Shown: positions 9,565 through 19,328 of the stretch, in pieces
Numbering within the stretch: position 1 is the stretch's first letter
Layout: every line of letters starts with the position of its first letter
Source of the DNA: Bacteroidales bacterium
GTDB lineage: Bacteria > Bacteroidota > Bacteroidia > Bacteroidales > UBA7960
DNA: 40,846 nucleotides
Direction: 5' to 3'
Assembly: GCA_007129945.1 (NCBI GenBank)
Contig: SKUN01000151.1
Span: 1-40,846 of the forward strand
The notes under the pieces: generated by a model
What the model was told of the DNA's origin: nothing
The model's input: only the letters and a program-made list of their open reading frames with translations
The model's database searches: none
Program-made: the position numbers and the translations under genes

Positions 9565-10752
9565 ATGAAAATCATATTGCGTTCCGGAAAAGATGACGCC
9601 CTGCGCCGCTTCCATCCATGGGTATTCAGCGGAGCGATCAAGAAAACAGAAGGACGAACCTATGAAGGTTGCCTTGCCGAAGTGTTTTCCAACAAAGATG
9701 AGTACCTGGGAAGCGGAATATACCAGGATGCTGCCATAGCGGTCAGAATTTTGGCTTTTGCTCCGGAACGTCCGAAATCTTTTGATCAGGATTTCTGGGA
9801 GAAGAAAATCCACAGGGCATTTGACCTCCGGAAGCTGACCGGTCTCACTGACAATCCCCATACAAATGTTTACCGGCTTGTACACGGGGAGGGTGATCAT
9901 TTGCCCGGACTGATCGTTGATCATTATGACGGACACCTGGTAATTCAGATACATTCCACCGGGCTTTACGCTTACATTGACCAGATCGCCGAGGCCCTGA
10001 AAAAGGTCTACGGTAATAAACTACGCAGTATTTTTGACAAAAGCAGGGAAACGCTGCCCGCTGCATTTTGGGAAAAAACCTCACCCGGAGAAGTGATTTA
10101 CGGGGAATGCGGAAAAACAGAAGTGCTTGAAAACGGACATCGTTTCGTGGTGGATATTGACGGAGGACAAAAAACCGGGTTTTACATTGATCAGCGAGAC
10201 AACAGGAAACTGCTGGCCGGTTATTGTAAAGGGAAGGAAGTACTGAACACTTTTTGTTACAGCGGGGGTTTCTCCGTCTACGCCCTGAAGGCAGGAGCAA
10301 GCGGGGTTGACTCCCTGGACAGCTCGGCCAAAGCCACGGCCCTGGCAGAAGAAAATGTATCCCTGAATATAGGACCCGCAGACATCCACCAGATCATTAC
10401 CGATGATGCCATCCGTTACCTGAACGCAATGGACAAAGCCTATGACGTGATCATCCTGGATCCCCCTGCATACGCCAAACACCAGCATGTGAAACACAAA
10501 GCCGTTCAGGGGTACAAACGCCTGAACCTTGCCGCATTAAAGAAAATTCAAGAGGGCGGGGTGCTTTTTACCTTCAGCTGTTCCCAGGTTGTTGACATGC
10601 AGTTGTTCCGGTCAACGGTAATGGCAGCGGCCATTCAGTCCGGCAGGACCGTCAGGATACTGCACCAGCTTACACAACCCTCTGATCACCCTGTAAATAT
10701 TTTTCACCCCGAAGGACAATACCTGAAGGGACTGGTTCTATTCGTAGATTAG
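9565..10752 (+). CDS. Class I SAM-dependent rRNA (cytosine) methyltransferase, RlmI-like (PUA + MTase)
   Basis: N-terminal PUA-like 'RFHPWVFSGAIKK', 'GFYIDQRDNRKLLAGYCKGKEVLNTFCYSGGFSVYALKAGA', catalytic 'VIILDPPAYAK', 'FTFSCSQVV'. Confidence 0.9.
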   Translation: MKIILRSGKDDALRRFHPWVFSGAIKKTEGRTYEGCLAEVFSNKDEYLGSGIYQDAAIAVRILAFAPERPKSFDQDFWEKKIHRAFDLRKLTGLTDNPHTNVYRLVHGEGDHLPGLIVDHYDGHLVIQIHSTGLYAYIDQIAEALKKVYGNKLRSIFDKSRETLPAAFWEKTSPGEVIYGECGKTEVLENGHRFVVDIDGGQKTGFYIDQRDNRKLLAGYCKGKEVLNTFCYSGGFSVYALKAGASGVDSLDSSAKATALAEENVSLNIGPADIHQIITDDAIRYLNAMDKAYDVIILDPPAYAKHQHVKHKAVQGYKRLNLAALKKIQEGGVLFTFSCSQVVDMQLFRSTVMAAAIQSGRTVRILHQLTQPSDHPVNIFHPEGQYLKGLVLFVD

Positions 10753-10764
10753 GTTGTTTACAGC

Positions 10765-12099
10765 ATGTCTGAAGCAAATAACACCTATAAAGGTATCTGG
10801 CGGATATCATATCCCATCATCCTGGGGCTGACGGCCCAGAATCTGATGATTGCCATAGATACCGCCTTCCTGGGCCGCCTGGGGGAAATAACCCTGGGAG
10901 CCTCAGCCATCGGAGGGATTTTTTACCTGTGCCTGGTCATGCTGGGCGCCGGGTTCTCAATCGGCACCCAGATTCTCATTGGCCGTCGCAACGGTGAGGG
11001 TAAAAAGCATCAGATCGGGCGCGTTTTCGACCACGCCATCTATTTTTTGATCGCCCTTGCATTCCTGCTTTTCCTGTTCCTGACCTATATTGCCCCCACC
11101 TTCCTGGAATGGTTCCTCAAATCAGAGAGAATCTGGAGCGAAAGCCTCGTCTTTCTTCAGTACAGGCGGTTTGGTTTTTTGTTCGGGTTTTTGACGCTGG
11201 GCTTCAATGCATTTTATACCGGAATTACCCGAACAAGGTTGCTGATCCTCAGCACCTCGGTGATGGCCGCCACCAATATTATTCTGGATTATGTCCTGAT
11301 ATTCGGTCACTTCGGCCTTCCGGCAATGGGGATCGCCGGCGCCGCAGTAGCCACCAATATTGCTGAACTGGTTACATTCGGTTTTTTCCTGTACTGGTCT
11401 CACAAAAACAGGATGCTCTACACATGCCGTCTGTTTGTATTTCACCGCCCGAACTGGCAGCAATACCGCCCATTGCTGAAGGTAGCGGTACCGGTAATGT
11501 TTCAGTACTTTCTCTCCTTTGCCGCCTGGTTTGTTTTCTTCATGGTGATCGAACAGATCAGCGAAACAGCCCTGGCGGCATCCAATATTACCCGCAGTTT
11601 TTATATGCTGCTAATGATCCCTGTTTTAGGTTTGAGTTCAGCCACCAACACAATTGTCAGCAACCTGATCGGTCAGGGGAACACTCAGCAGGTGATCCCC
11701 CTGATCAAAAAAGTTTTGATAATCGCCTTGTCGATGACAATCGCCATTATCCAGCTGAATATATTTATGCCGGCACAAATTGCCGGATTATTTACTTCCG
11801 ACCCGAAACTGGTGGAGGCAAGCATCCCGCTCCTGCGGGTTACCTCCCTGGCAATGATCGCTTTTGCCTTCGGAATGATTCTTTTCAGCGGGCTTTCGGG
11901 AACGGGAAAAACCCTGGTCGCTTTGCTGATCGAAATTTTATCGATCACTTTTTACCTGTCCAGCGCCTTTATACTGGCCGTCGCCCTCAATGCCTCCGCA
12001 CCTGTCGTTTGGTTTGTGGAAGTGATTTATTTCTCCATGCTCGGGCTGGGCTCACTGATGTACCTGAAAACAGGCAAGTGGAGAGTCTATAAATTATAA
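10765..12099 (+). CDS. MATE family efflux transporter
   Basis: 444 aa, about 12 hydrophobic segments; 'YPIILGLTAQNLMIAIDTAFLGRLGEITLGASAIGG', 'GFSIGTQILIGRRNGEGK'. Confidence 0.9.
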   Translation: MSEANNTYKGIWRISYPIILGLTAQNLMIAIDTAFLGRLGEITLGASAIGGIFYLCLVMLGAGFSIGTQILIGRRNGEGKKHQIGRVFDHAIYFLIALAFLLFLFLTYIAPTFLEWFLKSERIWSESLVFLQYRRFGFLFGFLTLGFNAFYTGITRTRLLILSTSVMAATNIILDYVLIFGHFGLPAMGIAGAAVATNIAELVTFGFFLYWSHKNRMLYTCRLFVFHRPNWQQYRPLLKVAVPVMFQYFLSFAAWFVFFMVIEQISETALAASNITRSFYMLLMIPVLGLSSATNTIVSNLIGQGNTQQVIPLIKKVLIIALSMTIAIIQLNIFMPAQIAGLFTSDPKLVEASIPLLRVTSLAMIAFAFGMILFSGLSGTGKTLVALLIEILSITFYLSSAFILAVALNASAPVVWFVEVIYFSMLGLGSLMYLKTGKWRVYKL

Positions 12100-12229
12100 C
12101 TTGCCGGCCCTGATTGTTACAAATGACTTACGCCCGCCAAAATACCCGCGCACCAGGGACGACGATCAGGAGGATTGTTATATATTTGCAGGGTAATGTA
12201 CAATTCTGTCTGGTTTCATTGTCACTGTC

Positions 12230-15200
12230 ATGCAAAAATATTATTTGATCTGTAGCAGCCTGGTTCTTCTTTTTATACTGCTTTTAACAGGCCCTGTTAC
12301 AAGCCGGAACAATGAACTGCCTCTGTCAATTCCCCAGGGAACCCCGGATTACACAACTCCGTGGGTGGATTCGGTTTTTGCCTCACTCGACCTGGAAGAA
12401 CGTATTGCGCAGCTGCTGATGATACGGGTTCATACAGATCGTAATGAAGCCTATTATGACGATATAGTACGTGAAATCAGAGAACATAATGTCGGCGGAG
12501 CAGCCTTTTTCCGGGGAGGGCCAAAACGCCAGGTCTCCATGACAAACCGTATCCAGAACCAGGCAAAAACACCGGTGCTGATTGCCATGGATGCGGAATG
12601 GGGGCCGAGCATGCGACTCGACAGCACCATTGTATTTCCCCGGCAGATGACACTGGGAGCCATTGAAGATGACCAGCTGATTTATGAGATGGGGATGGAA
12701 ATCGGCCGGCAACTTAAGCGACTGGGGGTACACATGAATTTTGCCCCGGTAATTGACGTAAACAACAATGCGGACAACCCGGTAATCAATTTCAGGGCGT
12801 TCGGTGAGTCCAGGGAAAAAGTCGCCCGTAAAGGCCTGGCTTATATGCAGGGTCTGCAGGATGCGGGAATTTTTGCCACGGCCAAACATTTTCCCGGTCA
12901 TGGTGATACGGATGCAGACTCTCACCATACACTTCCCCTGTTGCGCCAAAGCTATGAAGAACTGGATTCTATCCATTTTTATCCTTTCCGGGAGTTGATC
13001 AACAAGGGACTTCACGGGGTCATGGTGGCCCACCTCGAAATTCCGTCAATTGAACCTGAAGCCAACCTGGCTTCTACGCTCTCCTATAACATAGTTACGC
13101 AACTGCTGAAAAGAGACATGGGGTTTCAGGGACTGGTCATCACCGATGCACTGGATATGCGCGGCGTATCTGATTATTTTGAACCCGGCGAACTTGAGCT
13201 TCGCGCACTGATGGCCGGGAACGACATTCTATTACTCCCCGAAAATGTTCCCGCTGCCATCCGGACAATCAAAAAAGCCGTTCAGGATGGCATAATCACT
13301 GAGGAGCTGGTCAATGAACGATGCAGGAAAATACTGTATTACAAAGAGAAAGCCGGCCTGGACGATTTTGATTACATTTTCCCCGACGGACTGACCGATA
13401 AACTGAACACCCCTTCCGCCAGGTTGCTTAACAAAAAGCTGGCCGAAGCGGCGGTCACCCTGGTGCGGAACGAGAAGAACCTGGTCCCATTGTCAGGTCT
13501 CAACCACCGTCGTATAGCCGCCCTGTCGATTGGTGAAAAGCCCGGCAATCCCTTTCATGCCATGTTAAATAACTATGCTCCAGTGTCCACCTATGGCATT
13601 GACAAAAATCACACTCCGGACAGGGCCCTTCAAATAATGCAGGAACTTGAAAAGTACGACCTGGTGATCGTTTCCCTGCACAATAACAGTATGTTTGTAT
13701 CAGCTGATTATGGAATGACCCGGGAGTCAATTGGCCTGATCAACGATCTGTCCCGGCGAAAAGATGTGATTCTTTCATTGTTTGCCAACCCTTACAGTCT
13801 CTCCTTTTTTGAAAAAGGGATATTGGATACGGAAGCCATCGTGGTAGCCTATGAAGACGGAGAAAATTTTGAACGTGCGGCGGCCCAGGCCATCTTTGGG
13901 GGCATTCAGACCACAGGAAGACTCCCTGTAACTGCCAGGCCTTTTTTTGCTGCAGGACAAGGCATTATCAGCCCGCAACCAGTCAGGATAAGGTTCGGAC
14001 AACCTGAAGAAACCGGAATCTCCTCTTCCCGGCTCACCGGCATTGATTCCCTGGCTGAAAGCGGCATTCGGATGGGTGCCTATCCTGGATGCCAGATCGC
14101 TGTGATAAAAGACGGCGTGATGGTATATAACAAAGCGTTCGGAAACCATACCTATGACAGCATACAGGCTGTTTCCCTTTCGGATCTTTATGATGTGGCG
14201 TCGGTCACCAAAGTCGCAGCCACAACATCTGCCGTAATGCGACTTGTAGATGAAGGACGACTTGACCTGAACAAGACCCTGGGAGATTACCTCCCATGGC
14301 TCAGAGAATCAGATAAAAACATGCTATCCATTCGGGATGTGCTTTCTCACCAGGCGAGATTGACCTCATGGATTCCTTTTTACCGCTCCACAATGGAGGA
14401 GGGAACCCTCATCAATGGCATCTATACAGAAGATGCCTCGGAGGATTTCAATATACAGGTTGCTGAAGGGCTGTTCATGCATCACAGCTACCGCGACACG
14501 ATTTTTTATGGAATTGCCGGGTCAGAATTACGCAACAACAACGACTACATTTACAGTGATCTCGGGTTTATACTGTTAGCGGAAGTTATCAGGGAGATAA
14601 CCGGGCAGAGACTGGATCAGTTCATTGAACATTTTCTTTACAACCCATTGGGGCTTTCCGTTACAGGATTCAACCCGCTTCAACGGTTTGATTCCGGACG
14701 CATCATACCAAGTGAGAAGGATACGTTGTGGCGCAGGCAGGTAGTAAGGGGTTTTGTTCATGATCCGGCCGCAGCCATGCTGGGTGGTGTGAGCGGGCAT
14801 GCAGGGTTATTCTCCAACGCACAGGAACTGGCCGTCTTGATGCAATTGTTTTTACAGGGCGGCAACTATGGAGACAGGCAATACTTCGGAAAAAATACCC
14901 TGGAAGAATTTACAAGGGTACAGTTCCCGGATAATGACAACAGACGGGGATTGGGTTTTGACAAACCGTCTCTTGACGACCCGGATTCCGGGCCTGCATG
15001 TAAAAGCGCATCCCCCATGAGCTTTGGACATAGTGGATTTACAGGAACATATGTCTGGGCAGACCCGGCTGAAAACCTGGTATTCGTATTTCTTTCCAAC
15101 CGCACTTATCCCGACCAGGATAACCGAAAACTGATCAGGGAAAACATACGAACAGATATCCACCAGGTTATTTACGACGCAATCCAGCACGCGAGAACCC

Positions 15201-15238
15201 TGAATCACTTCACCACCGAAAGCACCCTGAATCAATAA
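12230..15238 (+). CDS. Glycoside hydrolase family 3 (NagZ-like) fused to a serine hydrolase / beta-lactamase-like domain
   Basis: 1002 aa; GH3 'FATAKHFPGHGDTDADSHHTLPLL', 'GLVITDALDMRGVSDYF'; C-terminal 'YDVASVTKVAATTSAVMRLVDEGRLDL' (SxxK), 'YIYSDLGFILLAEVI' and 'FGHSGFTGTYVWADP'. N-terminal signal peptide. Confidence 0.93.
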   Translation: MQKYYLICSSLVLLFILLLTGPVTSRNNELPLSIPQGTPDYTTPWVDSVFASLDLEERIAQLLMIRVHTDRNEAYYDDIVREIREHNVGGAAFFRGGPKRQVSMTNRIQNQAKTPVLIAMDAEWGPSMRLDSTIVFPRQMTLGAIEDDQLIYEMGMEIGRQLKRLGVHMNFAPVIDVNNNADNPVINFRAFGESREKVARKGLAYMQGLQDAGIFATAKHFPGHGDTDADSHHTLPLLRQSYEELDSIHFYPFRELINKGLHGVMVAHLEIPSIEPEANLASTLSYNIVTQLLKRDMGFQGLVITDALDMRGVSDYFEPGELELRALMAGNDILLLPENVPAAIRTIKKAVQDGIITEELVNERCRKILYYKEKAGLDDFDYIFPDGLTDKLNTPSARLLNKKLAEAAVTLVRNEKNLVPLSGLNHRRIAALSIGEKPGNPFHAMLNNYAPVSTYGIDKNHTPDRALQIMQELEKYDLVIVSLHNNSMFVSADYGMTRESIGLINDLSRRKDVILSLFANPYSLSFFEKGILDTEAIVVAYEDGENFERAAAQAIFGGIQTTGRLPVTARPFFAAGQGIISPQPVRIRFGQPEETGISSSRLTGIDSLAESGIRMGAYPGCQIAVIKDGVMVYNKAFGNHTYDSIQAVSLSDLYDVASVTKVAATTSAVMRLVDEGRLDLNKTLGDYLPWLRESDKNMLSIRDVLSHQARLTSWIPFYRSTMEEGTLINGIYTEDASEDFNIQVAEGLFMHHSYRDTIFYGIAGSELRNNNDYIYSDLGFILLAEVIREITGQRLDQFIEHFLYNPLGLSVTGFNPLQRFDSGRIIPSEKDTLWRRQVVRGFVHDPAAAMLGGVSGHAGLFSNAQELAVLMQLFLQGGNYGDRQYFGKNTLEEFTRVQFPDNDNRRGLGFDKPSLDDPDSGPACKSASPMSFGHSGFTGTYVWADPAENLVFVFLSNRTYPDQDNRKLIRENIRTDIHQVIYDAIQHARTLNHFTTESTLNQ

Positions 15239-15245
15239 ACCTGCT

Positions 15246-16049
15246 ATGAATAAGAAAACCATTCTTTTCTGGATTTTTGCCGTTGTCATCACCCTTTCAA
15301 GCGCTGTTTTTCAGCGAATGACAGGCCCCACAAAACCTTACAGAGGACAAACAGAACTGGGAGAATCAGCCATATCCTACCGTCTTATCCGCACTTTTGA
15401 CCGGCCAGAGGATGCCCCTGTATCCCTAAAAGCCGAGGACAGAGAAATCAGTGGGTTTTATATTTACAAAAGATATCCAAGCCATGACGCATGGGAACAG
15501 GCACCCCTGAAAAGAGAGGGAGACCGGCTTATTGCCAATATCCCGCAACAACCGGCAGCCGGGAAAGTAATGTACCAGATATACCTGGAAAAAGGAGATG
15601 ACCAGGTAATGCTTTCCGAAGAACCCATCATCATCAGGTTCCGTGACAGCGTACCGGGCTGGGCCATGTTACCCCATATAATCTTAATGTTCACCGCCAT
15701 GCTGTTCAGCACCAGGGCCGGCCTGGCAGCACTATTCAGAGAAAAAACATTCAGTCTGACCTTGTGGACCTTTATCACCTTTGTTTTTGGGGGCCTGATT
15801 TTTGGCCCGATCGTCCAGAAATATGCTTTTGGTGACTTCTGGACGGGTTGGCCATGGGGCACTGATCTCACTGACAATAAAACAGCATTTGCATTTATCT
15901 TCTGGCTCATTGCATTCATTAAGGTATATAAAAATCCGCGGCACCGGAGCTGGGTACTGGTGGCTTCCATTGTGCTGCTCCTGATTTACCTCATTCCGCA
16001 CAGCCTGCTGGGATCCGAAATCGACTGGACGCAGGAAGGAGTTGAATAA
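15246..16049 (+). CDS. Conserved-looking integral membrane protein of unknown function
   Basis: 267 aa; one N-terminal TM, a soluble beta-rich segment, then several hydrophobic helices with 'FGDFWTGWPWGTDLTDNKTAFAFIFW'. No family recognised. Confidence 0.75.
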   Translation: MNKKTILFWIFAVVITLSSAVFQRMTGPTKPYRGQTELGESAISYRLIRTFDRPEDAPVSLKAEDREISGFYIYKRYPSHDAWEQAPLKREGDRLIANIPQQPAAGKVMYQIYLEKGDDQVMLSEEPIIIRFRDSVPGWAMLPHIILMFTAMLFSTRAGLAALFREKTFSLTLWTFITFVFGGLIFGPIVQKYAFGDFWTGWPWGTDLTDNKTAFAFIFWLIAFIKVYKNPRHRSWVLVASIVLLLIYLIPHSLLGSEIDWTQEGVE

Positions 16050-16080
16050 ATCCTTGATTATAAACGTGTTATAAGCACAA

Positions 16081-16100
16081 TGTTTTTTTCCGAAAAAACA
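16081..16100. repeat. Inverted repeat TGTTTTTT-TCCG-AAAAAACA upstream of parA
   Basis: Perfect 8-bp arms with a 4-nt centre. Confidence 0.6.
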
Positions 16101-16211
16101 AGTCTAAAGCATGGAGAAGTTGTAAATTTGCAGTTGGCCCGAAAAAAATCACGAATCCATCCGGGAAGATCAATTGTTACACGAATCAGTTAATTTGAAC
16201 GTTATTCTGTT

Positions 16212-17015
16212 ATGGGTAAAGTCATTGCCATCGCCAATCAAAAAGGAGGAGTAGGAAAAACAACCACAGCGATTAATCTCGCCGCAAGCATGGCCGTGCT
16301 TGAACACAAAACCCTGCTGATTGACGCAGACCCCCAGGCCAACGCAACTTCCGGTGTGGGGATCGATCCAAAAGTGGTAAAGACCAGCATATATGAAAGC
16401 ATCATCGATGATGTGGACCCCAGAAAAATCAGACTGGAAACCTCCACCCCAAACCTGGATCTGATCCCGGCCCATATCGATCTGGTGGGTGCAGAAATAG
16501 AAATCATCAATCTCCCCAACAGGGAAAAAATGATGAAAAAAGTGATCGACCAGGTCAAAGATGATTATGATTTTGTGGTAATCGACTGCTCACCATCCCT
16601 GGGGCTGGTAACAGTAAATGCGCTAACTGCTGCAGACTCAGTGATCGTTCCGGTGCAATGTGAATATTTTGCCCTGGAAGGTCTCGGGAAACTGCTCAAT
16701 ACCATCAAAATTGTACAGTCACGCCTGAATCCGAAACTGGAAATTGAAGGAATTTTGCTCACGATGTATGATGCCCGCCTCCGGCTTGGCAACCAGGTGG
16801 TGGAAGAAGTGAGAATGCATTTTCAGGATCTGGTGTTTGACACCATCATTTATCGCAACATTAAACTGGGAGAGGCACCAAGCTTCGGGGAAACGATCAT
16901 TATGCATGATGCACACTCCAGGGGGTCGCTGAATCACCTGAACCTGGCCAGAGAAATACTGCAGAAGAACAACATGACCAGAATACCGGAAGAAGATAAA
17001 AAGGTAAATATATGA
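16212..17015 (+). CDS. parA: Chromosome partitioning ATPase ParA/Soj
   Basis: 'MGKVIAIANQKGGVGKTTTAINLAASMA', 'LLIDADPQANATSGVG', 'DYDFVVIDCSPSLGLVTVNAL'. Confidence 0.96.
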   Translation: MGKVIAIANQKGGVGKTTTAINLAASMAVLEHKTLLIDADPQANATSGVGIDPKVVKTSIYESIIDDVDPRKIRLETSTPNLDLIPAHIDLVGAEIEIINLPNREKMMKKVIDQVKDDYDFVVIDCSPSLGLVTVNALTAADSVIVPVQCEYFALEGLGKLLNTIKIVQSRLNPKLEIEGILLTMYDARLRLGNQVVEEVRMHFQDLVFDTIIYRNIKLGEAPSFGETIIMHDAHSRGSLNHLNLAREILQKNNMTRIPEEDKKVNI

Positions 17016-17917
17016 ACGCCAAAAAACGTGCTTTAGGAAAAGGACTAGGCGCATTGCTTGATGATTCAGGCGTGGAACCTCAGCCAGTTTATGACGTGGA
17101 GAAAGATCTGCTTGCAGTGGGTACCATCGGCAAAGTACCCATTGACATTATTGAGGTGAACCCGCATCAGCCCCGAACAGATTTCGACGAGGAAGCCCTG
17201 AACGATCTGGCTGCATCCATTAAAGAACAGGGGGTGATCCAGCCAATCACCCTCCGGAAAATTGAAGACAACAAGCTTCAGCTTATTTCAGGGGAACGAC
17301 GCCTGAAGGCGTCCAAAATGGCAGGATTAACGGATATTCCGGCATACATCATTGTCGCCGAAGACAATACCATGCTGGAAATGGCCATTGTCGAAAACAT
17401 CCAGCGGGAAAACCTGAATCCCATCGAAATTGCCCTGGGATACAGACAATTGATAGAGGACTATAAGCTGACCCAGGAAACACTGAGCGAAAGACTGGGC
17501 AAAAGTCGCTCCTCCATTGCCAACTTCCTGAGATTGTTAAGACTTCCCGGAGAGATCCAGATCGGACTGCGGCAGGAGCATATTTCCACCGGTCACGCAA
17601 AAGCCCTTCTGTCAATCGAAGATTCCCAGACCCAGCTTGAAGTGTATCAGGATGTACTGGCACAGGATTTATCAGTAAGAGAGCTGGAGGAAATCATTAA
17701 GCAATTGCTCAGTAAGGAGGACGAGGAGCAGAAGGAGCAACCAATAAAACCGAAAGCAACAGATCACAAAGAACACCGGGAACTTAAGAAGGCGTTGGAG
17801 AATCGGCTTAACGCCAGGATACAGGTAAAAAACAGAGCAAACGGACAGGGATCCATTGTGATAAATTACAGGTCGGAAAGTGATCTGATGCGGATCGCCG
17901 AACTCTTAAAACAATAG
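17012..17917 (+). CDS. parB: Chromosome partitioning protein ParB/Spo0J
   Basis: 'RALGKGLGALL', 'INPHQPR'-type 'VNPHQPRTDFDEEALNDLAASIKEQGVIQPITLR', 'ENIQRENLNPIE', HTH. ATGA overlap with parA. Confidence 0.96.
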   Translation: MNAKKRALGKGLGALLDDSGVEPQPVYDVEKDLLAVGTIGKVPIDIIEVNPHQPRTDFDEEALNDLAASIKEQGVIQPITLRKIEDNKLQLISGERRLKASKMAGLTDIPAYIIVAEDNTMLEMAIVENIQRENLNPIEIALGYRQLIEDYKLTQETLSERLGKSRSSIANFLRLLRLPGEIQIGLRQEHISTGHAKALLSIEDSQTQLEVYQDVLAQDLSVRELEEIIKQLLSKEDEEQKEQPIKPKATDHKEHRELKKALENRLNARIQVKNRANGQGSIVINYRSESDLMRIAELLKQ

Positions 17918-17933
17918 GCTAGCAGACATTAAG

Positions 17934-18581
17934 GTGTGGAAATATTCTGCGCATACGAATAAGCCGTCAGGTCACAGGGCAGTTAAGACAGCCCTGTGGA
18001 AACCCTTTGTCAGAACGGGCTGCTGCTTCCTGCTTGTTCTTTTCATCCTTTCCCCTGCAAAAGCCCAGGTTCAGGATCAGGAAAGCCTGCCGGAGCCTGA
18101 ACTGAACATGGAGGAAGCCTTTGCCCCATCGCCCGCCAAAGCAGCCATGCTTTCAGCTACCCTGCCCGGAATGGGACAAGTCTATAATCAGAAATACTGG
18201 AAAGTTCCCATTATATATGCCGGGTTTGGAACCCTGTATTATTTTCTGGACATGAACAGTTCCGAATACCGGAAGTGGCGGCAAGCCTGGATTGCCCGGG
18301 TAGACGGAAACCCCAATACCATCGATGATTTCCCCAGGCATTCCACAGCCATGCTGGAAAGGGCCATGGACTTTTACAGGCGGAACCTCGAGATCACTTA
18401 TATACTTACCGCGGCACTGTATCTCTTGAATATTTTGGATGCCAGCGTGGATGCCCATTTGATGAACTTTGATGTGGGTGAAGAACTCAGCTTTGGCATG
18501 GACTCCCATCCAATTCCATCGGCATCCAATAATGTGTTTCCAAGGCATAGTCCGCAGCTTAAAGTAACTATCAAGTTTTAA
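17934..18581 (+). CDS. DUF5683-like membrane/envelope protein
   Basis: Signal-like hydrophobic segment, then 'KAAMLSATLPGMGQVYNQKYWKVPIIYAGFGTLYYF'. Position parB - this gene - dapB - lepB fits Bacteroidetes gene order as I recall it. Confidence 0.8.
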   Translation: MWKYSAHTNKPSGHRAVKTALWKPFVRTGCCFLLVLFILSPAKAQVQDQESLPEPELNMEEAFAPSPAKAAMLSATLPGMGQVYNQKYWKVPIIYAGFGTLYYFLDMNSSEYRKWRQAWIARVDGNPNTIDDFPRHSTAMLERAMDFYRRNLEITYILTAALYLLNILDASVDAHLMNFDVGEELSFGMDSHPIPSASNNVFPRHSPQLKVTIKF

Positions 18582-18583
18582 TC

Positions 18584-19318
18584 ATGATGGAAAAAAAACT
18601 GCATATCGCCCTGATCGGGTACGGGAAAATGGGCAGAACAATTGAAAAGCTTGCCCTTGCCCGCAACCACGTTATCAATGCTGTAATTGATAACGAAATG
18701 CAATGGGAAACCGAAGGGAAACATCTGAAAAACTGTGATGTAGCCATCGAATTTACGACACCGTCAGCTGCCCCGGAGAATATTAAAAAGTGTTTTGAGT
18801 ACCATTTACCAGTCATCACGGGTACAACGGGATGGCTTAATGAATTTCCGGCCATTGAATCGCTGTGCAAAAAAGAAAAACAAACACTGTTTTATGCTTC
18901 CAACTTCAGCATTGGCGTAAATTTCTTTTTTGAACTGAACCGGTATCTGGCCGGGATGCTTTCAGATATGGCCGGATACAGGCCACGGATTACGGAGACT
19001 CATCATATGCAGAAGCTTGATGCACCCAGTGGTACTGCCATCAGCCTTGCCAGAGATATCATTGAAGCACGCAATGGACTGAGCAAATGGGGAAATGCAG
19101 ATGAGTCACTACCTGAAGAAGCTTTGCCGATTAAGGCCTACAGGATGGAAAATGTAACAGGCACACACATTGTTTCCTATGAATCAGTCATCGACAGCAT
19201 TGAGATCAAGCATACTGCACATGACAGAAGCGGGTTCGCAGAGGGAGCGTTGCTTGCTGCAGAATGGGTGCAAGGCAAACGGGGAGTGTTTACAATGAAG
19301 GATTTATTAAATATTTAA
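18584..19318 (+). CDS. dapB: 4-hydroxy-tetrahydrodipicolinate reductase
   Basis: 'HIALIGYGKMGRTIEKLA', 'VITGTTGW', catalytic 'ETHHMQKLDAPSGTAISLA'. Confidence 0.95.
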   Translation: MMEKKLHIALIGYGKMGRTIEKLALARNHVINAVIDNEMQWETEGKHLKNCDVAIEFTTPSAAPENIKKCFEYHLPVITGTTGWLNEFPAIESLCKKEKQTLFYASNFSIGVNFFFELNRYLAGMLSDMAGYRPRITETHHMQKLDAPSGTAISLARDIIEARNGLSKWGNADESLPEEALPIKAYRMENVTGTHIVSYESVIDSIEIKHTAHDRSGFAEGALLAAEWVQGKRGVFTMKDLLNI

Positions 19319-19328
19319 CCACATTGCC

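Noticed and set aside
11424-12092. 222-aa plus-strand ORF in an alternate frame of the MATE gene
   Set aside because: Overlaps the MATE frame entirely; composition (Asp/His/Gln/Gly-rich) is typical of a frame-shifted read of hydrophobic codons.
12113-12180. Two GATTGTTA direct repeats 60 bp apart upstream of the GH3 gene
   Set aside because: 8-mers in AT-rich intergenic DNA with no additional structure; likely chance.
12383-13033. 216-aa minus-strand ORF inside the GH3 gene
   Set aside because: Antisense to conserved GH3 motifs; no independent support.
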